Both the position numbers and the translations under genes were made by a program. This document shows, in pieces, positions 17,497 through 25,617 of a stretch of 42,896 bases of DNA (the first letter of the stretch is position 1; each line of letters opens with the position of its first letter). The DNA is taken from assembly GCF_013141425.1 (NCBI RefSeq), contig NZ_JABFRA010000095.1, positions 1 through 42,896 on the forward strand, written 5' to 3'. This DNA is from Methylotenera sp. GTDB lineage: Bacteria; Pseudomonadota; Gammaproteobacteria; Burkholderiales; Methylophilaceae. Below the pieces are notes generated by a model. That model ran no database searches. It was not told the DNA's origin and saw only the letters and a program-made list of their open reading frames with translations.

Positions 17497-18513
17497 CTAA
17501 TTGTTAGAGAGTGCATTTGATAAAAGTTTCGCGGTGACGTCTACAATTGGTATTACGCGTTCATAAGCCATGCGGGTGGGGCCAATGACACCGAGCGTGC
17601 CAACTACTTGCCCATCGGCTTCATAAGGTGCGGTAATCATACTGCACTCGTCTAAAGGTAAGTAGCCACTTTCGCCACCGATGAATATCTGCACGCCTTC
17701 CGCACGCTGACTATTGTCCAGTAATTGCATTAATGAGGTACGACGTTCAAAAATCTCAAACAGTTTACGCAGGCTGCTAACGTTGGTGGAAAGCTCATCA
17801 ACCTGCAGTAAATTGCGCTCACCAGCAATCACAACACCCTCTTTGTTGTTATCCACTGCCTTGCTGCTGGCTTCCAGTGCGGCCGACATTAAGCGATTCA
17901 TGTCATTTTGCATCTGCTGCAGTTCAATGTGCAGTTTTTGCTGTACTTCTTCAAAAGTCTGCCCCGAAAAATTTGCATTAAAATAATTACCCGCTTGTGT
18001 GAGTTCGCTTTGGGAGTATTTCTTTTCCGTCATGAGAATGCGGTTTTGCACGTTGCCATCGCTGGTGACAATAATCACCAAGATTCGCGTGGCAGATAAA
18101 GGCAAAAATTCTAAATGCTTAAACGCCACGCGTTTTCGTTTTGGAATCATGACCAAGCCAGCAAATTGCGTGAGTTGTGACAACATATCAGCTGCGCTAG
18201 AAATGAGTTCTGCAGGGTTCGGTGAGGATAGGCCACTTTTAATTTGCTGTAGTGCCTGTGTTTCAAGCGGCTGTACGGTCAGCAACGAATCTACAAATAA
18301 ACGATAGCCTTTTTGCGTTGGAATACGCCCAGCAGACGTGTGCGGGCTGGTAATAAAGCCTAGCTGTTCTAAATCGCTCATGACATTGCGAATAGTCGCT
18401 GGGCTGACCTCCAAACCAGAGTGTTGCAACAGCGTGCGTGAACCAATTGGTTGACCATCACTGATGTAATGCTCAACCAAGGTTTTTAATAAGATTTGCG
18501 CGCGTTTATCCAC
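17497..18513 (-). CDS. hrcA: heat-inducible transcription repressor HrcA
   Basis: A 338-residue HrcA, the repressor that binds CIRCE operators of groE and dnaK operons. The N-terminal winged-helix region has QILLKTLVEHYISDGQPIGS, SPATIRNVMSDLEQLGF and TSAGRIPTQKGYRLFVD; the middle carries the inserted dimerisation domain; the C-terminus has GVIGPTRMAYERVIPIVD, the family signature. The start is GTG at 18513 with AAGG just upstream. No CIRCE inverted repeat is visible near this gene, so its targets lie elsewhere. It is 38 bases downstream of the YejM-like gene and probably shares its transcript. Confidence 0.95.
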   Translation of the reverse strand: MDKRAQILLKTLVEHYISDGQPIGSRTLLQHSGLEVSPATIRNVMSDLEQLGFITSPHTSAGRIPTQKGYRLFVDSLLTVQPLETQALQQIKSGLSSPNPAELISSAADMLSQLTQFAGLVMIPKRKRVAFKHLEFLPLSATRILVIIVTSDGNVQNRILMTEKKYSQSELTQAGNYFNANFSGQTFEEVQQKLHIELQQMQNDMNRLMSAALEASSKAVDNNKEGVVIAGERNLLQVDELSTNVSSLRKLFEIFERRTSLMQLLDNSQRAEGVQIFIGGESGYLPLDECSMITAPYEADGQVVGTLGVIGPTRMAYERVIPIVDVTAKLLSNALSNN

Positions 18514-18551
18514 GCCTTAAATTATCAAGCAGTTGCTGGATTTAGGCAATG

Positions 18552-20450
18552 TTATTGCGTAACTGATTTGTTTTCTTTTTTCTTGAAGAATTTACTTAAG
18601 TCTTGAACAAGCTGCATAAGCGCGGGCTGCTTTGTTTGCAATACTAATTTGCGTGCCTCATTGCTTAGCGCTTCGTCATTGCCTTTGCTGGCTTTCATTA
18701 ACACAAAACTTTTGCCATTCACTGGCTGGGTGATTTTAACGTCATTGTCCACATAGGTTACTTTGTCCCAATCGGAGATGTAGGTATGGCTACGTTTTTC
18801 ACCTGCAAGTAAATTATATCCTGTGGCATAGTCGCTACTTGGGTTAGTAACGCCGAGTAGCGGCATAATGGTAGGTATCACGTCCATGTGACTGGTCATT
18901 TCGTCACTAACGAGAGGCTGGAAGCCAGGTGCATAGATTACCAAGGGCGTGCGAACTTGCGGATCCACAAACGTCGAATTATGTCCCCAAAAGCCATGCT
19001 CCATAAACTCTTCACCATGGTCTCCGATTAAAATAACGATGGTATTGTCGAGCAATTGATGTGTTTTCAGATAATCAAAAATACGTCCATATTGCATGTC
19101 TAAGTGATGCACGGAATTAATGTAGCGATTTTTAATCGGGCTTATTTCGTTGCGTAAGGCAGTTTTACTGAGCGTAGCGTAATTTAAATCGTCTCGGTAA
19201 GGTGTTGCAATCACGCTTTCTGGCGGAAAGTAATAGCGTGCGTGAGGCGACTCAAAAAACATAAAGGTAAAAAATGGTTTCTTTGGATCACGCTTATCAA
19301 TAAAAGAAAGTAAGTTTGTGACGTTATCGCGGTCACTTTCCCAGCCTGATGTTGGTTTCGCGATTTCATGTAAATGATCGCTGGGGACTTTTGAAAAAAT
19401 GGTTTTATCAAATTCTGGATAAGAGAATTTTGCGCTGGTGTACAGACTCATTTGATAGTCCTGCTGTTGCAGCACTTCGATTAAAGCCGCGCCGCGGCGC
19501 TCTTCTAAGAATGGAAACCAGTAGTTGCCGGGTAGGCCCGTGAACATACCGAAAACCCCCATGCGTGTGCCATTTCCCGTGCTGTAATTGCGCGTATAGC
19601 GCGCTGCATTTTTGGCAAATTCCCAAGAATGAGGCATAACTTTTTCATCTAAGGTATCCGCACGCCATGATTCAGAAGTTAACCAGATAATATTGTAAGG
19701 TTTAGCCGGTTTATTAAATTGCAGTGGATTTAGCGGGTAATTTAATTTACCTTTTACTTTTAATTTGGTTTCACGTTGTGTGGTAAACCCTAGTTTTTTG
19801 AAAAATCCCCGCGCGGAAACAGTTTGATAAAAGGGCACGGATTGGGCAACTTCGTTTAGTTGATTGGTGGAATAGCTATCTAGCGCGAAGCCCATGTGGA
19901 CCGAGAGTGTAGCAATTATCGCCGAGGCAGGAAGCCATTTAAACGATAAATTCGGTGTCAATTTTTTAAGATAATAGCGATGCAGTAGCCATAAAATTAA
20001 AGCCTGACTGCTGATAAAGCCGAACACAATGAGTGCAAAGCCAATATCAGAGGCGCTACTGCCCCCTAATGATTCGATACCGCCAGGCGTAATGACTAAA
20101 TTAAGGATGAAGCCATTAAAAAACATGCCATATAGCGAAAATAATTTCGCATTGGCATACATTAAAAGCGTGGTAATGCCACCCGTTAGCACGGCGGCAA
20201 TGTAGGTTGGGCGAACAGAGTTGGGGCGAATGCGCTGACTAATGAATCGAACTAAAGCAGTAATGCCGAGTGCAGGTAATAAGTAATATAGCCCGTAGAG
20301 CAAGGTGGCAATGAGCATAAAACTGATAGGCAACCAGCCACTTTCAATCGTACTGGCAATAGGCAGCGACTCAGACACTAGCCATAAAACAATCAGATAG
20401 GTGATGAAAAAATAAGCTTTAAGAGTGGTTTGCATCAAGTTGGCGTTCAT
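18552..20450 (-). CDS. YejM/PbgA-like inner-membrane sulfatase-fold protein
   Basis: A 632-residue protein with about five N-terminal membrane segments (residues 10-205) and a periplasmic alkaline-phosphatase/sulfatase-fold domain from about 250 to 570. The membrane part contains MFFNGFILNLVITPGGIESLGG, closely resembling the DUF3413 region of YejM (PbgA/LapC). The globular part has WLTSESWRADTLD, a threonine at the catalytic position (Thr295 in STGNGTRMG), FESPHARYYFP and ILIGDHGEEFMEHGFWGHN. In enterobacteria YejM controls LPS synthesis by restraining LapB/FtsH degradation of LpxC. Here it lies between nadK and hrcA. A phosphoethanolamine-transferase role is a less likely alternative. It ends in a basic tail. 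Confidence 0.8.
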   Translation of the reverse strand: MNANLMQTTLKAYFFITYLIVLWLVSESLPIASTIESGWLPISFMLIATLLYGLYYLLPALGITALVRFISQRIRPNSVRPTYIAAVLTGGITTLLMYANAKLFSLYGMFFNGFILNLVITPGGIESLGGSSASDIGFALIVFGFISSQALILWLLHRYYLKKLTPNLSFKWLPASAIIATLSVHMGFALDSYSTNQLNEVAQSVPFYQTVSARGFFKKLGFTTQRETKLKVKGKLNYPLNPLQFNKPAKPYNIIWLTSESWRADTLDEKVMPHSWEFAKNAARYTRNYSTGNGTRMGVFGMFTGLPGNYWFPFLEERRGAALIEVLQQQDYQMSLYTSAKFSYPEFDKTIFSKVPSDHLHEIAKPTSGWESDRDNVTNLLSFIDKRDPKKPFFTFMFFESPHARYYFPPESVIATPYRDDLNYATLSKTALRNEISPIKNRYINSVHHLDMQYGRIFDYLKTHQLLDNTIVILIGDHGEEFMEHGFWGHNSTFVDPQVRTPLVIYAPGFQPLVSDEMTSHMDVIPTIMPLLGVTNPSSDYATGYNLLAGEKRSHTYISDWDKVTYVDNDVKITQPVNGKSFVLMKASKGNDEALSNEARKLVLQTKQPALMQLVQDLSKFFKKKENKSVTQ

Positions 20451-20521
20451 GATTTATTCAATTTTGATAAGATTAACTGGCTAGCGTATGCATAAATAAT
20501 GCCAAATAAACTATATTAAAT

Positions 20522-20546
20522 TTAACCTATTAATTAATATGGTTAA
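20522..20546. repeat. AT-rich inverted repeat in a divergent promoter region
   Basis: TTAACC (20522-20527) and GGTTAA (20541-20546) flank the perfect 12-base palindrome TATTAATTAATA (20528-20539), with a single unpaired T. It lies about 70 bases upstream of the YejM-like start and about 145 bases upstream of nadK. It could be an operator for either gene. The rest of this 241-base gap is AT-rich with no ORF; I could not fix a convincing promoter in it. Confidence 0.4.
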
Positions 20547-20691
20547 AAAGATATTTAAATGACGCGGAGCTTATTAACATGCTACTTCAATGCAGCATTA
20601 TCGCGCAAAAATAGTATTCTCAACACAATTTTTGCGGGTTGTATTTAGCCGTGCCTTTGCTAAGCCAGTGTGACTATGTTTTAATTCTAGG

Positions 20692-21561
20692 ATGCAAACA
20701 AAATTTAAAAAAATCGCACTCATTGGTAAATACATGAATCAGTCTGCTTTGCAATTGATGCAAAACGATTTAACTGATTTGGCGCTTCATTTATCAGCTA
20801 AAAATATTGAGGTGTGGGTGGAGGAGAACACCGCACGCCACGCTAATTTGCACGCCTATAGCACATCCAGCTTAGAGGGTATCGGCACTCAAGTTGATTT
20901 AGTGATTGTGATGGGCGGCGATGGAACGATGTTGAGCGTTGCACGAAGCCTGATTGACGCGGATATACCATTGGTGGGTGTTAATCGCGGGCGATTTGGC
21001 TTTTTAACTGACCTGCGTGCTGAAGACATGTTGGTGCAACTTGACCGCATTTTGGTGGGTGATTATATCGAAGAGCCCCGTGTGATGCTTACTGCAGAGG
21101 TTTTGCGGCAAGGGCAAGTGTTGCATGCCAACATTGCCTTAAATGATGTGGTCATTAAAAGTGGCTTACGCCTCATTGAGCTAGAAGTGACAATTAATGA
21201 TAAATTTGTGCATAAGCAACGCGCAGATGGTTTAATCATCAGTACGCCAACGGGCACAACTGCCTATGCGCTTTCCGCGGGTGGTCAAATTTTACACCCC
21301 AATTTACATGCCATTTCTTTGGTGCCTATTTGCCCGCATACCTTAAGTAATCGACCGATTGCGGTGCATAGCGATAGTAAAATTGAAGTCACCGTGATGC
21401 AGTTTGATGAGGCACAATTAAGCTTTGACGGTCAATTTCAGGTGGCGCTACAAATCGGTGACAAGGTCAAAGTGCAACGCGCTAGTCAAACCATACGTCT
21501 GTTACACCCCAGTGATTATTGTTATTTTGATATGTTGCGTAACAAGCTTAACTGGGGTTGA
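20692..21561 (+). CDS. nadK: NAD kinase (NadK/PpnK)
   Basis: A 289-residue NAD kinase that makes NADP from NAD and ATP. The nucleotide motif GGDGT is at 75-79 (VIVMGGDGTMLSVAR), followed by GVNRGRFGFLTDL, the ADLLISTPTGTTAYALSAGG-type block (here GLIISTPTGTTAYALS) and a C-terminal SFDGQ. Length and order match proteobacterial NadK. The ATG at 20692 is preceded by CTAGG. recN begins 7 bases after its stop, so the two are probably co-transcribed, a common betaproteobacterial arrangement. Confidence 0.96.
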   Translation: MQTKFKKIALIGKYMNQSALQLMQNDLTDLALHLSAKNIEVWVEENTARHANLHAYSTSSLEGIGTQVDLVIVMGGDGTMLSVARSLIDADIPLVGVNRGRFGFLTDLRAEDMLVQLDRILVGDYIEEPRVMLTAEVLRQGQVLHANIALNDVVIKSGLRLIELEVTINDKFVHKQRADGLIISTPTGTTAYALSAGGQILHPNLHAISLVPICPHTLSNRPIAVHSDSKIEVTVMQFDEAQLSFDGQFQVALQIGDKVKVQRASQTIRLLHPSDYCYFDMLRNKLNWG

Positions 21562-21568
21562 TTATATA

Positions 21569-23245
21569 ATGCTACAAAGCCTTTCCATTCGTGATTTTGT
21601 CATCGTCAATCAACTCGATTTAGACTTTGAAGTAGGTTTCACCGTACTGACGGGTGAAACAGGCGCTGGTAAATCAATTTTAATCGACGCGCTATCCTTA
21701 GCGCTCGGTGCCCGTGGTGAGGGCGGTGTTACGCGCGCAGGCTGCGATAAAGCGGAAATCAGCGCTATTTTTGCTATTGCAAGTAATGTTGAAGCCAAAC
21801 AATGGCTAGCAGAAGCGGAGATGGAATGCGATGCGAATGAGCTGATTTTACGCCGTGTGATGTTTGCCGATGGTCGTTCGCGTGCTTTTATCAATGGTGC
21901 GACGGTGACCGTTGCTCAACTCAAAGAGCTAGGCGAATTGCTGGTAGATATTTACAGCCAAAATGCGCATCACTCCCTGTTAAAACAAGCTACTCAACGC
22001 CATGTGCTGGATAACTTTGGCGGCTTATCAAGTCTCGCATTGCAAGTTGCGAGTCAATATAAAGTTTGGTACACACTCAATCAGCAACGTTTGGAAGTTG
22101 AAAAAAATGCCAGCGCTTATGCCGATGAACTGGCTGATTTACGTGACAACACGCGGGAATTGGCGCAAATTGCAGTAAGCCCAACTGAATGGGACGAACT
22201 GCAGCAAGAGCATTTGCGTTTATCCAATGGTGCTGGCTTGATTACAGGTGGCGAAGAGTGTCGAGAGTTGTTAAGCGAAGGTGAATTATCGGCCATGCGC
22301 TTGTTGATTCAAGTGCAGCACAAATTGCAAAATCTCTGTGAATTTGATGCCGCAATTACCGAAGCCACTGAAACGCTGGATTCTGCCATTATTCAATTAG
22401 AAGAAACCTCACGCTTTTTAAATCGCTATCTTCAGCGCGCAGAGCTTGACCCAGAAAGGCTTGCGAAGCTCGATTCGAGAATTCAGAGTATTCATAACGC
22501 CGCACGTAAAAATCGTGTAAAACCTGAGGATTTAACAGACTTACTGCTAAAGTCGCAGGCGCGCATGGCGGAGCTTGAACTATTTGCAAATGATGGCGAA
22601 CTGGCGAAACAAGAAGCTCAGGCATTGGCGACTTACATGCAGTTTGCGACACAACTCAGCGAGGGCCGAAAATCTGCCGCAGCCAAATTAGGCACACAAA
22701 TTAGTGCAGAAATGCAGCGCTTGTCTTTAAGTGGCGGTAAGTTTGAAGTGGCGCTTACTGAGCAAGCACCCACGGCTAACGGACTTGAGCAGATTGAGTT
22801 CATGGTGGCAGGGCATGCAGGCGTAGTCGCAAGGCCGCTCAGTAAAGCGGCATCAGGCGGTGAGCTTTCACGTATTAGCCTAGCAATTCGGGTTGTGACT
22901 GCACAAAAAGAGAGTATCCCCACCATGATATTCGATGAGGTCGATGTTGGGATTGGTGGTGGAGTAGCGGAAGTGGTTGGTCAGCTTTTGAAACAATTAG
23001 GCGCGCCACAAGGCGATGAACACCTCAGTCAACGTCAAGTACTAGTGATTACTCACTTGCCGCAAGTCGCTGCATTGGGCTCACATCATTTACGCGTCAG
23101 CAAGTCGCTGGTCAATGAGCAAACGCTTAGTACGATAGCTACACTAAATGCAGACCAACGAGTGCAAGAGGTGGCGCGGATGTTAGGTGGAATTGAGATT
23201 ACCGACACCACACGTCAACATGCCAAAGAGATGCTGGCAAAGTGA
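21569..23245 (+). CDS. recN: DNA repair protein RecN
   Basis: A 558-residue SMC-like ATPase for double-strand break repair. Walker A is GETGAGKS (29-36), the ABC signature is SGGELSRISLAIRVV, and Walker B is TMIFDEVDVGIGG, with a coiled-coil-rich central region (about 150-370). I chose ATG 21569 because the protein then begins MLQSLSIRDFVIVNQLDL, the expected first strand; the open frame continues upstream into nadK but without homology. No LexA-type operator was recognised upstream, which fits co-transcription with nadK. A bidirectional terminator follows. Confidence 0.95.
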   Translation: MLQSLSIRDFVIVNQLDLDFEVGFTVLTGETGAGKSILIDALSLALGARGEGGVTRAGCDKAEISAIFAIASNVEAKQWLAEAEMECDANELILRRVMFADGRSRAFINGATVTVAQLKELGELLVDIYSQNAHHSLLKQATQRHVLDNFGGLSSLALQVASQYKVWYTLNQQRLEVEKNASAYADELADLRDNTRELAQIAVSPTEWDELQQEHLRLSNGAGLITGGEECRELLSEGELSAMRLLIQVQHKLQNLCEFDAAITEATETLDSAIIQLEETSRFLNRYLQRAELDPERLAKLDSRIQSIHNAARKNRVKPEDLTDLLLKSQARMAELELFANDGELAKQEAQALATYMQFATQLSEGRKSAAAKLGTQISAEMQRLSLSGGKFEVALTEQAPTANGLEQIEFMVAGHAGVVARPLSKAASGGELSRISLAIRVVTAQKESIPTMIFDEVDVGIGGGVAEVVGQLLKQLGAPQGDEHLSQRQVLVITHLPQVAALGSHHLRVSKSLVNEQTLSTIATLNADQRVQEVARMLGGIEITDTTRQHAKEMLAK

Positions 23246-23300
23246 TTGTCACCGAAGTAATTGCACCAAGTAATAGTACGCTCAATCACTAAAAACAACT

Positions 23301-23345
23301 GCCCCGCAAGCCAATATCCATGCGGCTCGCAGGGCGTTTGTTTTT
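23301..23345. terminator. bidirectional terminator between recN and the fusion kinase gene
   Basis: A 12-base stem with two mismatches (GCCCCGCAAGCC at 23301-23312 and GGCTCGCAGGGC at 23324-23335) and an 11-base loop is followed on plus by GTTTGTTTTT. On the minus strand it is followed by AGTTGTTTTT. It can therefore serve both convergent genes. Confidence 0.65.
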
Positions 23346-23350
23346 AAAGC

Positions 23351-25609
23351 TTACGTCTTAAAGCTCCGCACTAATTTTCGGATACCTTTTCGGCCAAACT
23401 TTCTTTTAAAGGCTACTTTAAAGTCATATAAATAAAACGGTAGTTTTATTTTAAAAGTGAATTTAACGCCCAAGTGTGCCAAATATAAACCCATCAGGCG
23501 CTCGCGTCCTGCCCAATGTAATTTGTTGCAGATGCGGGCTAAGTCTGAATAGCGGTAGTTAAGGGCCGTTGGATAGGTATAAAAACGGGCGCGCGCAGTA
23601 TCAATCAACGAGAAACTTAATTGTTTGCTCTCTAGTAGTTGCACCAGTACATTTCCGCCAGACAAGTCGCGGAAGAAAACTCCGGTTTTGTGCATGTGAT
23701 GCAGGAATTGTGCTAACTGCGTATAAACTTCCTCAGCACTTAAGGTGGTGTTTTTGTCGCTAAAATAAAACTCTTTATGGCCTAGCGCAAAATGCACAAA
23801 CATCTCACCGACCGAGCAATCCGCTTTTACATAATCGCAAATGTAAAAATTTTGTTTGAGAGTGACGTCATTTTCTTGTTCAAAGAAGGCGACGGGCGCT
23901 GCCGTAGCAACACCGCGCCTGAGCAGCTCTACCGCACCGTTCCAACTGCGCTTGGCCTTGCTGGGTTTAAAGCGATCCAACAACTGTTTGTGTAAATACA
24001 TTTTTACAGGTTGTTTTACCGTAACTTGCTTGTCAGCGTCTCTTGGGTCGGGGAGCGTCCAAATGGCGTTACGAGCATGGCGTAAGGCATTGTTTTTTTG
24101 CGGGCTAATTAATTGGCTAGGGTGCAATTGTTGCGCCAGTTGCTGGGCTTCATCGGCATCCTTTGCCAAAATCAGTCCAAACCAGCTATCCTGTTTGAAC
24201 GGAAAATATTGCTGATTTTTGATGTGCGCATGTATCGCCAAATCTTTCGCTAATGTCAGGTTAGGTTTTGTATTGATAGGTTGATTTTTAGGCCAGCGCA
24301 AGTAAATCGGCGATTCGCTGATAATGTCAGTGGTGGTAGTAATGGCATGGCCATCGCGATGACTGATTTCAGCCTGCTGAATAGCGGCAAGTTCATAAAT
24401 GTCGCTTAAAAAGGCAACTTTGCCGTTAATCGTCCATAAAGCGTGAATTTCAAATTGCTCGGTTTGAAAGTGGTGAACTTCCAAGCCATTGGCTGTAGAA
24501 ATAGCCTTTAAATATTGCGCCCCTTGGATGAGTTTAGCGGTTGTTTTTACCGCGTTAAAACTGGCATGATGCCAAAAATTTTTCAAGGCGCCATCTACAC
24601 ATGCGTAGTGTGTGACGCGTTCTAGACTTGGATATTCAGCATCAGTTAAACCATCATCAATCAGGCCTTCACGGTGGCAAATCAGCGCGCCCCAAAATAC
24701 TTGGTCTAGCGCACCAGAGGCGGCATTCAGCAATAAATAACGTGCGGCATAATCAGCCTGCTTTTGCTCACCATCGGACAGTAGGCGCTCAATGCGGTAT
24801 ATCGCCCAAAATGCAACTGGGGAAATGAAACTTTTGATGCCAAAGTCTGAGGTGATTTTACCTAGCAAACGCGCTTTTTTAATCAGGTTGAATTTTAATC
24901 GGGTGGCCCAACGGTATTTAAATACGCGGTGGTCAAAGCGCTCTGGTTCTGAAACGCGCTCTGAGAATAAATTATTACTGTGAACATCGGGCAATTGGTT
25001 TTTTGCTTTGAGCAGACTCAATAGGCCGATATTATAGATAGGCTCAAAATCTGTTACATTGGGGCCAGCAAGCTCAATGTAACGTTGCTTGACAGTCGCA
25101 TAGGCAATAGCCCAAGCTCGCAAGAAGCAATTCAATGAATAACCCGCCCAGCGTTTACGATTAACAGTAGCGCCAATTTCAATGCGCCTGATATGTGCAC
25201 CAAAACGTTCTAACACTTGCGCTAAGAACGTTTGCCAATTTTCTTGTTCAGCCGCATTCTCCATGTTTTTGGCGCTGTTAAAAGGCTGAATTAAATGTAG
25301 CGTAACGTTTAATTTTTCATCAATTAAGCGCTGTAAAAAACGTGCATTAAAACTCTCTAAATCGCCGTAGGTAAAATCTAAGCGCACCTGCTTGATGCCT
25401 AATTGCTGCAGTTGTGCAATGACATAATTATCCATAAGTGCATCGGCGGCAGAAGCAACACACACGCCAACATAATCATGCGGAATGTGGTGGTTTGCAG
25501 GCGGTAAGTGCCCTTGCTTGATGTAAAGTTTGCCAGTGAAAATATAAGCCAAACCCTTGCAGATAATTGGCCAAGTAAGCAAGCTAGGCTGTTTTGTGCG
25601 ATGCGGCAT
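23351..25609 (-). CDS. fusion: glycoside-hydrolase-like barrel + LPS-kinase-like domain
   Basis: A 752-residue protein I do not recognise as a named family. Residues 45 to about 300 resemble a (beta/alpha)8 glycoside hydrolase of clan A: LGIKQVRLDFTYGDLE, then RRIEIGATVNRKRWAGYS, then ELAGPNVTDFEP. At the usual Asn-Glu acid/base position the residues are Ala147-Thr148, so hydrolysis seems unlikely. Residues 540-752 look like an LPS kinase: VKMYLHK (candidate ATP lysine), FFRDLSGGNVLVQ with Asp648 and Asn653, and LIDTARARFY with Asp670. The C-terminus is very basic. There is no signal peptide, which fits a cytoplasmic kinase. It starts 8 bases after the LtaS-like gene ends and is surely co-transcribed with it. 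Function unknown; phosphorylation of an LPS or glycan substrate is inference. Confidence 0.65.
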   Translation of the reverse strand: MPHRTKQPSLLTWPIICKGLAYIFTGKLYIKQGHLPPANHHIPHDYVGVCVASAADALMDNYVIAQLQQLGIKQVRLDFTYGDLESFNARFLQRLIDEKLNVTLHLIQPFNSAKNMENAAEQENWQTFLAQVLERFGAHIRRIEIGATVNRKRWAGYSLNCFLRAWAIAYATVKQRYIELAGPNVTDFEPIYNIGLLSLLKAKNQLPDVHSNNLFSERVSEPERFDHRVFKYRWATRLKFNLIKKARLLGKITSDFGIKSFISPVAFWAIYRIERLLSDGEQKQADYAARYLLLNAASGALDQVFWGALICHREGLIDDGLTDAEYPSLERVTHYACVDGALKNFWHHASFNAVKTTAKLIQGAQYLKAISTANGLEVHHFQTEQFEIHALWTINGKVAFLSDIYELAAIQQAEISHRDGHAITTTTDIISESPIYLRWPKNQPINTKPNLTLAKDLAIHAHIKNQQYFPFKQDSWFGLILAKDADEAQQLAQQLHPSQLISPQKNNALRHARNAIWTLPDPRDADKQVTVKQPVKMYLHKQLLDRFKPSKAKRSWNGAVELLRRGVATAAPVAFFEQENDVTLKQNFYICDYVKADCSVGEMFVHFALGHKEFYFSDKNTTLSAEEVYTQLAQFLHHMHKTGVFFRDLSGGNVLVQLLESKQLSFSLIDTARARFYTYPTALNYRYSDLARICNKLHWAGRERLMGLYLAHLGVKFTFKIKLPFYLYDFKVAFKRKFGRKGIRKLVRSFKT

Positions 25610-25617
25610 TATAGATT

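Noticed and set aside
17440-18560. CIRCE operator near hrcA
   Set aside because: No TTAGCACTC-N9-GAGTGCTAA pair was seen around the gene.
21425-21568. Upstream extension of recN into nadK
   Set aside because: The added 48 residues have no RecN similarity and overlap nadK; ATG 21569 gives the normal start and length.
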